Shown: piece by piece, positions 1 to 10,606 of the stretch
Numbering within the stretch: the stretch's first letter is position 1
Layout: every line of letters begins with the position of its first letter
Origin: Paraspadella gotoi
Lineage: Eukaryota; Chaetognatha
Length of the DNA stretch: 64,000 bases
Assembly (NCBI GenBank): GCA_051294375.1
Contig: CM119266.1
Span: 222,012 to 286,011, forward strand
Direction of reading: 5' to 3'
Position numbers and translations under genes: made by a program
Notes under the pieces: generated by a model
Told to the model about the DNA's origin: nothing
Database searches by the model: none
Seen by the model: the letters and a program-made list of their open reading frames with translations, nothing else

Positions 1-598
1 TGGGAGAAAGTGAGTAAAAAAAAATCGAAACGGCAGAAAAAAATGAAAATAGATTAGGATAGAAAAAGATTAAAAGGGTTGAAAATAACAAAGAAAAAAA
101 AGGGGGAAATGTAGAACAGAGAGAGGGGGAAAAATATAGTGAGAAAGGGAGAGGAGAATAAGGAAAAAAAAATTTTTCTTAAAAAATCAAAGTTTTCATA
201 ACAAAAATCATACTTGAAAATTAACCGAATTTAACCGTTAAAATAAATATATTAACGGTTAAGTTAAAATTATTTTTAACCGTTAATAACCGTTAACTGT
301 TAACGGTTATCGGAACTCTAATACCAACTGGTTTTTTGTTTGATAGGATAATGGAATAATTTGTAGAGAGCCGCCAGTCACTTTTTTTTTCTAGTTTAAT
401 AAAGTCAATGCGACCTTTCTGTTTTTAAACATTGATTATCTCTTAAAGCTTGATGGTAATCTGATCATTGGGCTTATGATTGTGGCCATTAAATGCTGGC
501 AGTATAGTGGCAGTGGGGAATGGGCATCATTTAGTCCTACATTTTTGATAACATGTTTTATATTTTTTATTCAACTTTTTATGGAAAATCTGAATCTG
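1..598. other. AT-rich spacer with an AACCGTTA palindrome cluster
   Basis: No coding exon is visible here. Between about 222 and 312 the motif AACCGTTA and its reverse complement TAACGGTT recur several times in an AT-rich background, including the palindromic run AACTGTTAACGGTTA. The copies are irregularly spaced, so this is not a simple tandem repeat. The motif resembles a Myb-type core (AACNG), but function cannot be inferred from this alone. Confidence 0.4.
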
Positions 599-778
599 AA
601 GAGACAGTAATTATTGTTATATGTTAGTGACAGAACCGTTCAATATAAGCAGTCCCTGAGCTTCGGATCAGGCTGTAACACCGTGTTACAGGCGGATTAA
701 GCGCCCCGTCCCTCTTAACTGCGAGGCGGCCACCGGGCTAGAACCCCGGACCTTTGGGTTGGGAGTCGAATGACTTGC
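599..778 (-). mobile_element. tRNA-derived SINE, copy 1, head-truncated
   Basis: Read on the minus strand, this sequence carries the pol III B-box-like core GGTTCTAGCCC. It matches a second copy at 11241-11437 over almost its whole length, including the body with CTGTAACACGGTGTTACAG and the tail ending in ATAACAATAATTACTGTCTC. The head region present in the other copy (GGTGCCGGAGG) is missing here, so this copy stops exactly where another dispersed repeat begins. The tRNA-like head with a long unrelated tail is the standard SINE layout. The family itself is not one I can name. Confidence 0.7.
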
Positions 779-779
779 C

Positions 780-946
780 TTACTATTTTATAAGAATATT
801 ACTACAAATATATTATATTTTACTATTCTGTTCCCGAGACAATATGAACAAAATATTTTTTGTACTAGTTAATCATACTATCTCACAGCTAAATATCCTT
901 GTTCGATCATTCAAATAATTTTTTTGTTCTTGAGTGCTCCACTCTA
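780..946. repeat. Dispersed repeat, inverted partner at 15421-15588
   Basis: The reverse complement of this segment matches 15421-15588 with only scattered substitutions and small indels; both include TAGAGTGGAGCACTCAA and ATTATTTGAATGATCGAACA. It lies directly beside the truncated SINE and about 70 bp beyond the stop codon of the neighbouring membrane-protein gene. The two copies are about 14.5 kb apart in opposite orientations. Confidence 0.75.
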
Positions 947-1018
947 CTACTCAAGCCTAGAGTGAACAAACCAATAACGCTTTTCAAATAATTTTTACCA
1001 TCAATTTGCCGACAATTT

Positions 1019-2079
1019 TTATCTCCGAAATTTAAACATAAACATTCGGAAAATTGAGAATCGCTGCCGAAAGACAAGAACGCCCAATAAGAGCACAAAA
1101 AATATAAAGACGTAAACTTTTGCCCATTTCTCGTCACTCTCTCCCAACGGAGGATACGATACGAGCTCCTCCGGCAGCACCGGCAAGAACTTGACGAAAG
1201 GTCGTTCCCTTTTGCTTCTCTTGTCGAGAACGAGGTAGGGCTGAGATCGGACGGCATCGGGGGCGAAGATGGCGTAGTATAGGTGGACGGCGAGAGCGCC
1301 GATAGCTACCCCCGTCTTGTGGGACAAACAGCCGTCCTCGCCCACCGAAGATTCGAGCAAGAGGCGGCGCTTGGGAATAGTAGAACGGGTGGCAAGGGTG
1401 GTGGGGCTGGAAAGAAAAGAAAATTAATCTTTAAGTCTGGCGCGTGTCAATTTCAAAATAAATAATTCGTAATAATGGGTCATAAAAACTTTTATTTATA
1501 CCTCGGAGCTTCCTGTCCAAAGCAACCATTATCCTTCTGCCAGCGCAGCATCGAGCGGAGGACCGGGACGCTAAGAATTTCGACGAAGCCCAGCATCCCG
1601 CAGACGAAAAGCTGCTCCATGAAGAGATCCTGCAGTCCCTCGTGGACAGTCGCTGAGAAAGGATTGGAAGGGTCGGAAGTGTTGAGCTGTAGCACGAGGG
1701 AATGGGGCGTAAAAGAGAGAAGAGGACTCTTGTTTATATGAACGAATGAATGAATGAATGAATGAATGAATCAATGAATGAATCAATGAATGAATGAATC
1801 GATCGATCGACAGAAGAAAAAGACAATAACGACGAAAATGACGAAAATTCGATCAGAACCTGAATCGAGTTGTTAGTCTCAACGGCGACGTTGACNNNNN
1901 NNNNNGCCGTCCAAGAATCGATCGTCTGATCAACGCCGAGTCTCGGGTCGGCGCCGTCCAGCGCTGCCGCCGCTTGAGCCGCGGCGCCGGCAGCGGCAGA
2001 GAACTCGGCGTCGCAGCCGTGGACGGAGGCGAGGTGAGCGTAAAGCAGCTGGTGGGTGGTGAGATACCCGACCGTCTCT
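1019..2079 (-). CDS. Membrane protein, C-terminal part (three 3' exons)
   Basis: I do not recognise the family. Three minus-strand exons join with closing phases: about 2079-1860 (interrupted by a 10-N gap), 1686-1502 and 1406-1019, with stop at 1019-1021. The first reads through TTHQLLYAHL and an Ala-rich stretch and ends at CAG|GTTCTG. The second has a hydrophobic segment, MEQLFVCGMLGFVEILSVPV, followed by basic residues. The third has a hydrophobic segment (GVAIGALAVHLYYAIF), a Pro/Glu loop (PVLPEELVSYPPLGE) and a last membrane span (YVFIFFVLLLGVLVF) before a short basic tail. The acceptors CTACAG and TTTCCAG follow good pyrimidine tracts. At least two to three membrane spans are predicted. 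The 5' part of the gene must lie upstream at higher coordinates; I did not find it, because 2235-2520 is low-complexity. A resemblance of one motif to human KIAA2013 was too short to use. Confidence 0.6.
1738..1808. repeat. (GAAT)n microsatellite
   Basis: This is a run of GAAT units with a few TCAA and TCGA variants. It lies in the intron between exons 1686-1502 and about 2079-1860 of the membrane-protein gene. Confidence 0.85.
1896..1905. other. 10-N assembly gap inside an exon
   Basis: Ten Ns fall inside the exon at about 1860-2079. Reading frame and phase on either side agree only if the true gap size is compatible, so the gap length is unverified. Confidence 0.95.
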
Positions 2080-2573
2080 CTGCGTCGGATGGACGGAATA
2101 CTCTTACTCTCTATTGTACGTCATTCTGTCCGTCTTTTCGTCAGTCCGTCTGTCCGTCTCTAAGTATGTCTGTCTTCCAATTTCCTTTTACCTTTTCAGC
2201 ATAAAAGCGACGCATTTCGGCGGAATTTCGCATCTTTTCCCTACGTTATGATTGTCTTCCTCTTCCTCTTTTCTTTCCTCCCTTTTCCTTCTCCGTCCCC
2301 TCCTCGCCTTCCTCTCCTCTTCTCCTCCGATCAATCCGATCCTCCTTTTCCTCCGCTTTCCTCTTTCGCTTCTCTCTCCGCTTCTTTCCCCTCTTCTCCT
2401 CGCATCCTCCGTCTCTCCTTCCTCCCTCTCCTCGGCATCTTTCTTCTTCTTCGTCCCCATGAGACTGACGAGGCAAAAGTCGCTTCTCGCTTCGCTTCCA
2501 GCTAAATAAAAAAGCAACATTGATTTTTTTTATTGTTTTGTGTTTTTTTCTTTATTTACTTTTAGCTAAAAAC

Positions 2574-2606
<33 letters not shown>

Positions 2607-3142
2607 AACCCTAAAAAAAATATCCTTACCCATCCTTTCGGACTTTTTTTCCCAAATCAAACTTGGATCTAATTTTCTTATCGCAAATTTGCGAGGGTTT
2701 CTCTTCCGGAAGGGGCTGTGGAATCAAAAATATTTATCAATTTTACAAATATATAATCATAGAAAATAAAATTTTAAAAAACCGTCCAAGTTTAGTACCA
2801 AATGGAGAGCGTCTGCTTTCTTTCGTTTAGGTTCATTTCTATGACCTTTACAGAAAATTGTTTATGATTTTCTCTGCTTTGGGTCCCGCGTTTGAGGCGT
2901 CGCCCGTACAAAATGTACAACAACAGTTTATGCTAATGCATATTTAATTATTGCATCCAAAAAACTCGTAGAAATTTATTTTCATACGAGCATGATTCGA
3001 ACTTTAGTTAGAATGACAATATCAACCAGACTAAAAATTGACCTTAAATTGACATTAAATTGACCTTAAATTGACCTTAAATTGACCTTAAACCGGGTTG
3101 ACCAGGAAAAGAGAGAGACTGAGTTAATGAGCCTCAGCGAGG
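2080..3142. other. Spacer: polypyrimidine tract and (CGA)n
   Basis: About 2245-2460 is strongly C/T-rich on the plus strand and opens long frames on both strands, which are compositional artefacts. About 2574-2606 is a pure (ACG)n tract. No exon passes a splice-phase test here. Confidence 0.5.
3036..3095. repeat. 11-bp tandem repeat of TTGACCTTAAA
   Basis: About five consecutive 11-bp units of TTGACCTTAAA, one carrying TTGACATTAAA, are followed by one more TTGACC. On the other strand each unit reads AAGGTCAA, which contains the nuclear-receptor half-site AGGTCA. The period is close to one DNA helical turn, so all half-sites face the same side. It lies about 50 bp beyond the stop codon of the secreted-protein gene. 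Confidence 0.8.
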
Positions 3143-3851
3143 TCAATTATTCTTCAACCTTTGCATGAGAGGGAGAAAGTGGGAAGCGTATTCAGGATCG
3201 GAAGCAAAGAGGATCGGGAGAGCGTTGGAGCTTATCGTTCGCGATAGTCGATAGACCGTTTGAAGTCTGCGGGATGTAAAAAAACAGAAATCGGTATTCT
3301 TTGGTATTAAGTGATTTTAAAAATTGATTGATGAATTGTACAGACCTTTCTAGAATAGGCGGGGAGATTCGAGGTATCTCCCTTCCTTCGGGAACCGCCC
3401 CCTCTAACACGTTAAGGAGTTGTCCTTCCAAAACTCGGAGTCCGAACAGCCCGTCCAGGTTCATCTTTTCGTAGTTACTAATGTAATCGTAAATAAAAAA
3501 TAAATAAATAAATAAATAAATTAAAGATCGGCTTTGTACGGTAAACTACCAAATTTAAATTTATAAAACCACCCCGATTGCCGTTACCAATGCATGGTCC
3601 TAGTAATTTGTTGTTTTAACATAAAAAAAATTTTAAAAAACTTACTCTGAATAAAATCGGATGAGTTTTTCGATGGCGTTGACAATGTCGACGACATCGC
3701 CGTTTGTGTCGTCGCTTTCTGCGTCGGCGTCGATGTTATTTGAGGCCGCGATTGAAGTTCCGTGCAAACAGCACGACACGAAAATCACCAATAAAAACAG
3801 AAACTTTCTCGTCTTGGCCGATCTTTCGATTGTTGTCCAAGAAGGGTTCAT
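3143..3851 (-). CDS. Small predicted secreted protein, 153 aa, three exons
   Basis: I do not recognise the family. Exons are 3851-3646, 3477-3346 and 3266-3143 on the minus strand, with intron phases 2 and 2 closing exactly. The start is the first ATG of an open first exon. Residues 1-35 form a classical signal peptide: basic residues then FLFLLVIFVSCCLHG. An acidic stretch (DADAESDDTNGD) follows, and then an apparently helical domain with regularly spaced Leu/Ile, for example LDGLFGLRVLEGQLLNVLEG in exon 2 and NALPILFASDPEYASHFLPL in exon 3. The first donor (GTAAGT) is strong and the second (GTCTGT) is weak. An alternative donor GTACAA eight bases later would give a different, shorter C-terminus. 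Cysteines occur only in the signal region, so a disulfide-rich toxin or defensin is unlikely. The role is unknown. Confidence 0.5.
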
Positions 3852-4772
3852 TGTTTGGATTAAAGTTTTGCTTGTTGCTTTTAATTTTCGATACGGTTTA
3901 ATTTCCTTGTAAGTACTTCAAGTATAAGATTAAAAAACGTTTAATGTTTACCCTTTTGTTTTTCATGATACCAAAGCGAAGGTCAAAGCTTTGCTTATTT
4001 ACACGTTACGTCGTTTTAAAAGGTGGAGGGATTACGCCGAGTTATTCCTTAGCTAAGAATGTTATCAGCGACTTTTCCGCTTTAAGTTTAACGACTATGA
4101 CAAGCAGTTGAGAAATTTAAAAAATCAGCTGATGTTTCGACAGTGAGAAGCAAGATCGACTTCGAAAGCTCTTGTTATATTTTTTATTTTTGCCCGGTAA
4201 AAAATTCGGTAAGAGTCGAGAAAGTTACTAAACGTACATAATTGGAAATATTATATCATTTTATCGTCAAAATTGTTGTTTAGGTTTTTTTTTTAGATTC
4301 TTTATTTCTTTATCGATGACTAACAAGGCGAACAACTTTTTAAAAAGTTTATCGAAGTAGAAAAAAAAAACCGATCCTTTTTTTTTTTATGCTAACATAT
4401 TTAATTAAACATTCAGATTACTATTATAACTTTAGTAGTTTTATATATTTTTTAGAAACGCTTCATCATCTTATTTTTATATCCTATCTCAATCAATTTG
4501 TATATTCATATTTCGTAAATTTCATTTACGACTTTTGTTGTTCACAAAAAAAAGGCTGTATGCCGTTCCGTCCTCTTGCGACACTTTGACAGAACATCGA
4601 ATCGACAAAAGACAAACGCATCTCTGCTTACGCTCTCGAAGATCGTCACAAAATAGAGCAACGCTTACTTTCCATGATATTTATCGACAAATAAATGCTA
4701 CAAATTATACAGTCGTCATCTAAACCTCGTCAAATTATACAATTATACAAATTATACAAATTTTTCCCCCAC
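3852..4772. other. AT-rich spacer without a recognisable gene
   Basis: The sequence between the secreted-protein start and the EF-hand gene stop is AT-rich with short homopolymers. Open frames here have no coding-like composition or splice support. It presumably holds the 5' flank of one gene and the 3' UTR of the other. Confidence 0.5.
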
Positions 4773-5172
4773 TCAAAAGTCGTCCATGCCAGCCTCGGCT
4801 TCCTCCCTCATCCAGAGTCCAGAGTTCATGATGACGACATCTTCGTAGTAGAACTGACCCGACTTCTCCATGTCGCCGATGTTGAACATTTCCTCGAAGT
4901 CGTACTCGTCCATGGGTTCGCCCATCACGCAACAGGCCGCGCGAACCTGAAGGGTTCGTCTTGTCCTCATTCACTTCTAATAAGATATTTATTTTTGTTT
5001 TTTCAATCTAAATTTGGGTTATAATTTAATTAATGTTATAGTTTTAATTAAAAAACATATATTACACCCGATGTGTCGTTTCATTTTGATCGCTAACCTG
5101 GTTGTAGGTCAAATATCCGGCCTGATCTGAGTCAAAGGCCCTATCGAGAAAAAAGGATTGCAATGACTACTG

Positions 5173-5270
<98 letters not shown>

Positions 5271-5461
5271 TTCTAGTCTACCAACTTGTAAGCCTCAGTA
5301 AGTTTGTCTTCGCTAAACTTGAGTTGTTCCCAATTATCCGCCAAAATGTGAAGTCCTTCTTTCAAGAAAATAAACCTGAGAATTGAGAAAATTTATGATG
5401 TGAAATTAGAATTTTTGTCGATTGTTTGATTGATTGATTGATTGATTGATTGCATTAATTG

Positions 5462-5499
<38 letters not shown>

Positions 5500-6424
5500 T
5501 GATTGATTGATTTATTTATCTATTTATCTATTTAAGACCTCTTTCCAAATTTCTTCTTCATCTCTCCCTGCGTGAAAAGATCGTGATCGAGCGGCGGAGG
5601 CAGATCTTCTCCTCTCAACTTGCGATCAGGAATTTCGTAGTTGTCTTGGACTTGGTATTCCTGATTGATTGATTGATTGATTGATTGACTTGAATTTATT
5701 TATTTATTGATTTATTATTTATTATTTATTATTTATTATTTATTTATTTATTATTTATTTATTTATTTATTATTTATTATTATTTTTATTATTTAATTTA
5801 TTTATTTTTATTATTATTTATTTATTTATTTATTTATTTATATTATTTATTTATTATATTATTAATTTGATTATGTGATTATTGATTTATTGATTTATTG
5901 ATTGATTTGTTTATTTGTTTGTTTGTTTGTTTATTTGTTTATTCATTGGTTCCTTTATTCATTCATTCAATTCGCCGACCTTCATCTTATCGGCGAGATT
6001 GTTGATCGAGTATCTGAATCCCCCCGGCGTCTTCAACTCCCCCATGTAGTTGTTGAAGTTGATGTTATAATTGATGTTGTTGGAGAGTTTGATGAAGTCG
6101 AGGAGGCTGAACTTCTCCACCGCGGATCCGAGGCTGGTTCCCACGGTCGACTCGTCTTCGGATTCCGTCGTCGACGGCGACGACAACGACGACGTCTCGG
6201 ACGACGACGACGAAGACGACGATCCGGCTCTCTTCTTACGTCCGCTCCTGCTGCGGCGTCCGCTCCTGCTACGGCGTCCGCTCCTGCTACGGCGTCCGCT
6301 CCTGCTTCTGTTCCTCAACTTTTCTTTCTTTTTCTTTCCTTTTTTCTTTTCTTTCTTCGCTCGCTCGCCTCCCTTCTCTTCCTTTTTCAATTTCCATAGA
6401 ATCCTCCGGAGGTATTCATGGTTT

Positions 6425-6455
<31 letters not shown>

Positions 6456-6687
6456 CGTAGTTGCTGTTGTTGTTATTATCGTTGATTCTGTTTTTATCGT
6501 CGTCGGTGTTGTCATTGTTGTTGTTCTTGGACTTGTTTCTTCGTTTGTTTCTTGACGCGTTTCTTTTCCTCGGTTTTGTTTTCCCTTTTCGACCTTGGCC
6601 GATATTTCTGTTTATATTTTTGACGTGTCTCGAGGAGACGGAGGTCTGAAAGAAACAAAATGTTGAGAGAGAGAGAGAGAGAAGAGG

Positions 6688-6775
<88 letters not shown>

Positions 6776-6780
6776 AGGAG

Positions 6781-6825
<45 letters not shown>

Positions 6826-6829
6826 ATGG

Positions 6830-6868
<39 letters not shown>

Positions 6869-9645
6869 TAGGCGAACAACCAGACAGAATGACCAAAGGA
6901 ACGACAGAAAAAACGACAGTCCGATAAACGGACAGATGAACATAACCAAACTGACATCGGGACAGACAGACAGACAGAGAAACAGATAAGCAGACAATTA
7001 AAGATGGCACCCAGTCTCCGTCGCTCCGACGCTTCTCGTCATCGTTGTCTTCCTCAACATCTTCGCCAGCCTCAGCGGCGCTTTGTTCGGCGGCGCCGGG
7101 TTTGGCGGCGGCGCTTTGTTCGGCGGCGGCTTTGGCAGCGGCTTTGGCGGCGGCCTTTTCCTTCACGGCGGCCTCCTTGGCGTAGGCGGCGACGGCGGCG
7201 GCGGCCCGCTTCTCTACTTCCTTCGGGTCCGAAGTGAAGGTAGACTTTTTGGATTCAAACTCATCGCCGATGTATTTATCGAAGGCCGCTTTGGCGCCCT
7301 TGGAGCGTGGAGGGAGATGGAGAAAAATGGGTGGGTATATAGTGGCTGTATTTTTATATTTTATATACTTAGTTGGTTATATTTTATTAAGTTTAACTAA
7401 GTATGATATATTGGTTGTACCAATTTCATAACCTGGTTGTTTTCTCTCTCTTTTTAACTATAAATTTATGAGCGACGATTCGTGGATTTTTTTCTCAGCT
7501 CAAACATTTCCACCTTGAGGCCACCACCCCTGATTTACCCACCACATCCAACCACTCCTCACCGTAACTTCCCCCCAATCGCCCAACCCCTTCTCGATCT
7601 TGTCACACCCTCCAACAAAACCTCGCCATGCCCGACACTCCCGAGCACACCATTCTCACCACGATCTCCAAAGTCCTCACTCCCTCCACCCCCCACCTCC
7701 TTCTCCGCGTGTTTTCGACGACCTCGATTCAAGTTGTGTCCGCTCATTTGGCTCAATTCGTCCTGGAGGCGAAAGCGTTGACGCTCGTCTTCCATTATGC
7801 GAATGTCGTGCTGAGACTGGAGCCTTTTGGATTGGGCGAGTGATTGATTGTATGACTTACTCAATGACTGATTGATTGGCAGGTTTATTTATTTACCGAT
7901 CTCCACTATAGATTTATTTAATCCTTGCTTTATTACTGACGAATTTATTACGCATTTGATACTCGATTTTGGGCGAGACAACTAAACGACCGGTTTGAGT
8001 GATTTTTGAAGTACCGATTGATTTGATGACCGATTGATTTGATGACCGATTGATTTGATGACCGATTGATTTGATGACCGATTGATTTGATGACCGATTG
8101 ATTTGATGACCGATTGATTTGATGACCGATTGATTTGATGACCGATTGATTTGATGACCGATTGATTTGATGACCGATTGATTTGATGACCGATTGATTT
8201 GATGACCGATTGATTAATTTTTCTTTTCAGATTACTTTACTTAATAGTTGATCGTTTGATTAATTTATTAATCGATCGATTCCGATCTCCTACTTTTTCA
8301 ACAATTCCAGCTTCGCCAACTTCTCCCGCCGAAAATTCTCGTTGGCGTGAAGATTTCCGGCGATTTGCTCGAAGTTGACGTTTCCTCCCGCCTCGACCTC
8401 TTCACCCTCCTCGTCCTCTTCCTCCCCTTCCTCCTTCGGCGGGTTGGGGTGCCAGGGTCGTTCGAATCTGCGGAGAATCTTGAGAGGCGGGGGGGGGGAG
8501 TGGGACAATGGAAGGGAGGAGGAGATGGAGGAGATGGAGGAGATGGAGGAGATGGAGGAGATGGAGGAGGTGCCCTAAGTCTAAAACGAACCTTTATTAG
8601 ACCATGGAGATAATTCAAAAAGACATCATATCGTAATACTTTCATTTTCCTTTCAATTCATTTTGATTCATTTATTTTTATTAATTTTTTGGTCTGAGGT
8701 GTTAAAATCATGGGAAAAAAAGCGATTTTAAATCTTCGGAAAAAATTATTTTCGATTTGACTATTTTTAAATAGTAGGGAAAAGAACTAAAGAATTAAAA
8801 GAAGGGAGCAATGACACGAGGGAAACTTAGCCATTGTACTTACCTTCTCAACGTCAGCGTGAGATGGAATCAATCCGCACATCTGCATCCAGGGTAAGAT
8901 GTCTCTCTCTCCAATGATCCCGGCGTTAAACTTGTCCAAACCCTAAGTAATTCCAAGGTGGAGAGTGGCCAGTGGGCAGGGATCGCTTTGCTCACCTAAT
9001 CTAAGGCGGATGAGGCCCGATCTCTCGACTCACCTTGAAGTATCCCGTAAACTCCTTGACCATGAGTCCCGAGATCGGTCCGATGGGATCGGGCACTAGA
9101 TCTTTCGCCTTTACTTTCGGCTTCTTTTCCTTTTTTCCTTTTTTTCCTTTTTTTCCCTTTTTTCCTTTTCCGTCGTCGGCGTCAAGATCGACGGCGCCGA
9201 GGTCCCCGATGTCGTCCTCGGCCGCCGGTGCAGCTGCCGGCGCAGCTTCCTCTGCCGGTTTCGCCTCCTGTTTCGCGCCTTTGTCCTTTTTCCCGCCTTT
9301 GCCTCCTCCCTTACCGCCCTTGCCGCCTTTGGCGGGCGGTTCAGGCGGTGGCGGTGGCGGCGGTGGCGCCTCTTCGGTGGTGTCGCCCTCGGCGGGTGGC
9401 GGCGGTGGCGCTTCTCCATCGCCCTCGGTTGGGGGGGCGCCTTCTGCCGGTGCCTCGCCCTCTGGCGGCGGTTCGCCTTCGGAAGGCGGCGCGCCTTCTT
9501 CGCCGGCGCCCCCTTCCGCCGGTGGAGCGGCACCGTCGGCCGGTGCGCCGTCCTCGTCTGTCGGCCCCGGCTCTGACGCCGCTTCCGACGCGGCTTCATC
9601 CGGCGGCGCGGATTCCGGAACTTCTTCCGGATTTTCGTCGGCCAT
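4773..9645 (-). CDS. EF-hand protein with long low-complexity insert, 801 aa
   Basis: Ten minus-strand exons close in phase and sum to 802 codons: 9645-9034, 8942-8844, 8478-8294, 7823-7697, 7298-7011, 6645-5980, 5660-5539, 5375-5286, 5140-5098 and 4946-4773. Residues 1-160 are Ala/Pro/Glu/Gly-rich, followed by a (GKK)-type basic tract. Residues 195-290 hold a degenerate EF-hand pair (YFKGLDKFNAGIIGERDI). Residues 342-600 are Ala/Lys-rich, then Asn/Asp-rich, with a poly-Asp run, four GRRSRS-like repeats and a poly-Ser run. The C-terminus (725-795) is a clearer pair: loop DSDQAGYLTYNQ, lacking the usual position-12 Glu, and loop DMEKSGQFYYED, ending in Asp. The family is unrecognised; the layout is calmodulin-like hands split by about 450 residues of repeats. 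Donors at 5979 (GTCGGC) and 5285 (GTTGGT) are weak, but phase and the EF-hand match require them. Probably cytoplasmic: no signal peptide or membrane span. Confidence 0.8.
5170..5272. repeat. (TTA)n microsatellite in an intron
   Basis: About 33 uninterrupted TTA units fill most of the 145-bp intron between the last two EF-hand exon pairs. Length variation here would change the intron size directly. Confidence 0.95.
5423..5520. repeat. (GATT)n microsatellite
   Basis: A run of GATT units with one interruption, in the intron between exons 5660-5539 and 5375-5286 of the EF-hand gene. A shorter GATT run sits at about 5661-5690, directly against the acceptor of the 5660 exon. Confidence 0.9.
5690..5965. 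repeat. Degenerate (TTTA)/(TTA)/(TTTG) tract
   Basis: Mixed TTTA, TTA, ATTG and TTTG units fill the rest of the intron downstream of the 5980 exon boundary. It contains no coding sequence. Confidence 0.85.
6664..6870. repeat. (GA)n microsatellite in an intron
   Basis: About 200 bp of GA units with a few GG, AA and GAT interruptions, in the EF-hand gene intron between exons 7298-7011 and 6645-5980. On the coding (minus) strand it is a polypyrimidine (CT)n tract just upstream of the 6645 acceptor. A GACA/GACAGA stretch follows to about 6985. Confidence 0.95.
8013..8213. repeat. 16-bp satellite, about 12 near-perfect units
   Basis: The unit GATTTGATGACCGATT is repeated about twelve times with essentially no divergence, inside the intron between exons 8478-8294 and 7823-7697 of the EF-hand gene. 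The homogeneity implies recent expansion or ongoing homogenisation. Confidence 0.95.
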
Positions 9646-9892
9646 TTTGTCGTTTAAAATTAAGCTTCAATTATTGTTTATTTTATATTGATTTTAGTAC
9701 GAATTTTATTAATTATAAAACGTACGAAGAAGACTTAAATCGCAATTGTAAGAAAGGTTATCGAAAGAAATGAGAAGTTAATATCATGCACATTAATTGA
9801 GAAAGATATATAAACATTAGTAGGGAACAAAAAAAAACAAAAGACAATAAGTATTGTATTTTCAATAGGGAGATACAGTGCAAGTACAAAAA

Positions 9893-10252
9893 CGATATTT
9901 TTTGCCAGATATTTCGACTTATTTTTTAAGTCATCATCAGTGGTAAAAGATATGAAACAGGAATAAAAATGTTTTCTGGACCGGGAGAAGGCTTAAATGA
10001 AGAAGACTGGGGGCGGGGGGCCTATGTCAGGACAGATGCCTGGAACCCTGTTTTTCATGAACTGGGAAAATGAAAAATTAAAGAGGGGGGCAACCAAATT
10101 TTGGGTCTTTTAGTCATATAGTCTCTCTCTCTCTCTTAGTCTCTCTCTATATTTCTTATTTGTTTCCAGAAAAAACTTTTATTCCTCTTATATCTTTTAC
10201 CACTTATGATGACTTTAAAAATAAATCGAAATATTTGGCAAAAAAAAAATTC
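9893..10252. mobile_element. Foldback (MITE-like) element, about 360 bp
   Basis: The arms at about 9893-9980 and 10165-10252 are inverted copies of each other at roughly 80 percent identity. Both contain GTGGTAAAAGATAT, followed by an AGGAATAAAA-like stretch and TTTTCTGGA. The roughly 180-bp centre has a G-rich run and a CT tract and no coding capacity. It lies between the EF-hand gene's 5' end and the DEG/ENaC gene's 3' end. It is non-autonomous, and I cannot name the family. Confidence 0.7.
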
Positions 10253-10513
10253 TTTTCTGTGATTTGTTCCATCCTGTTCGTGTTTTTTGTTCGATTCTGT
10301 TCATAAATATGCAGTTTGGTTTGATATGTTTCTGAGTTTTGTTACTATGAAATTGGTACAACCAATATAAAAATTATCCATTCATTTAATAAATAAGCTA
10401 TCTTGCCCCTGACTTTGGACAGGCTTTGGTGGTTTAAGGCCTCCATCACTCTTACAAGATAATGACATAGCAGGTCCCTGCAAGCTTTCAATCAAGACTC
10501 TCTCACAGTCTCG

Positions 10514-10519
10514 TTTATT
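10514..10519 (-). terminator. Polyadenylation signal AATAAA for the DEG/ENaC gene
   Basis: AATAAA on the minus strand, about 90 bp beyond the stop codon of the channel gene. This spacing suits a short 3' UTR. Confidence 0.55.
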
Positions 10520-10606
10520 CACTCCCAGAGTACCTGGCTTCCCTATCAATGAAGTGGAAAATATTTCAAAGAATGTTTCAATTGTATATTATGTACATTT
10601 TTCCAT

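Noticed and set aside
222-312. Interstitial telomeric repeat (TTAACCG-like)
   Set aside because: The units are irregular in spacing, length and orientation. No tandem array of a telomere unit can be written.
1019-2079. Assignment of the membrane protein to the KIAA2013 family
   Set aside because: Only a THQLLYAHL-like motif and a late membrane span agree. The exon between them does not match what I recall of that protein.
5959-6957. A 332-codon minus-strand frame beginning in Ser/Leu repeats
   Set aside because: Only the part after the acceptor at 6645 is exon sequence. The Ser/Leu part is the intronic (GA)n tract read as (CT)n.
8013-8213. CRISPR-like array
   Set aside because: The 16-bp units are contiguous with no unique spacers, and this is a eukaryotic intron.
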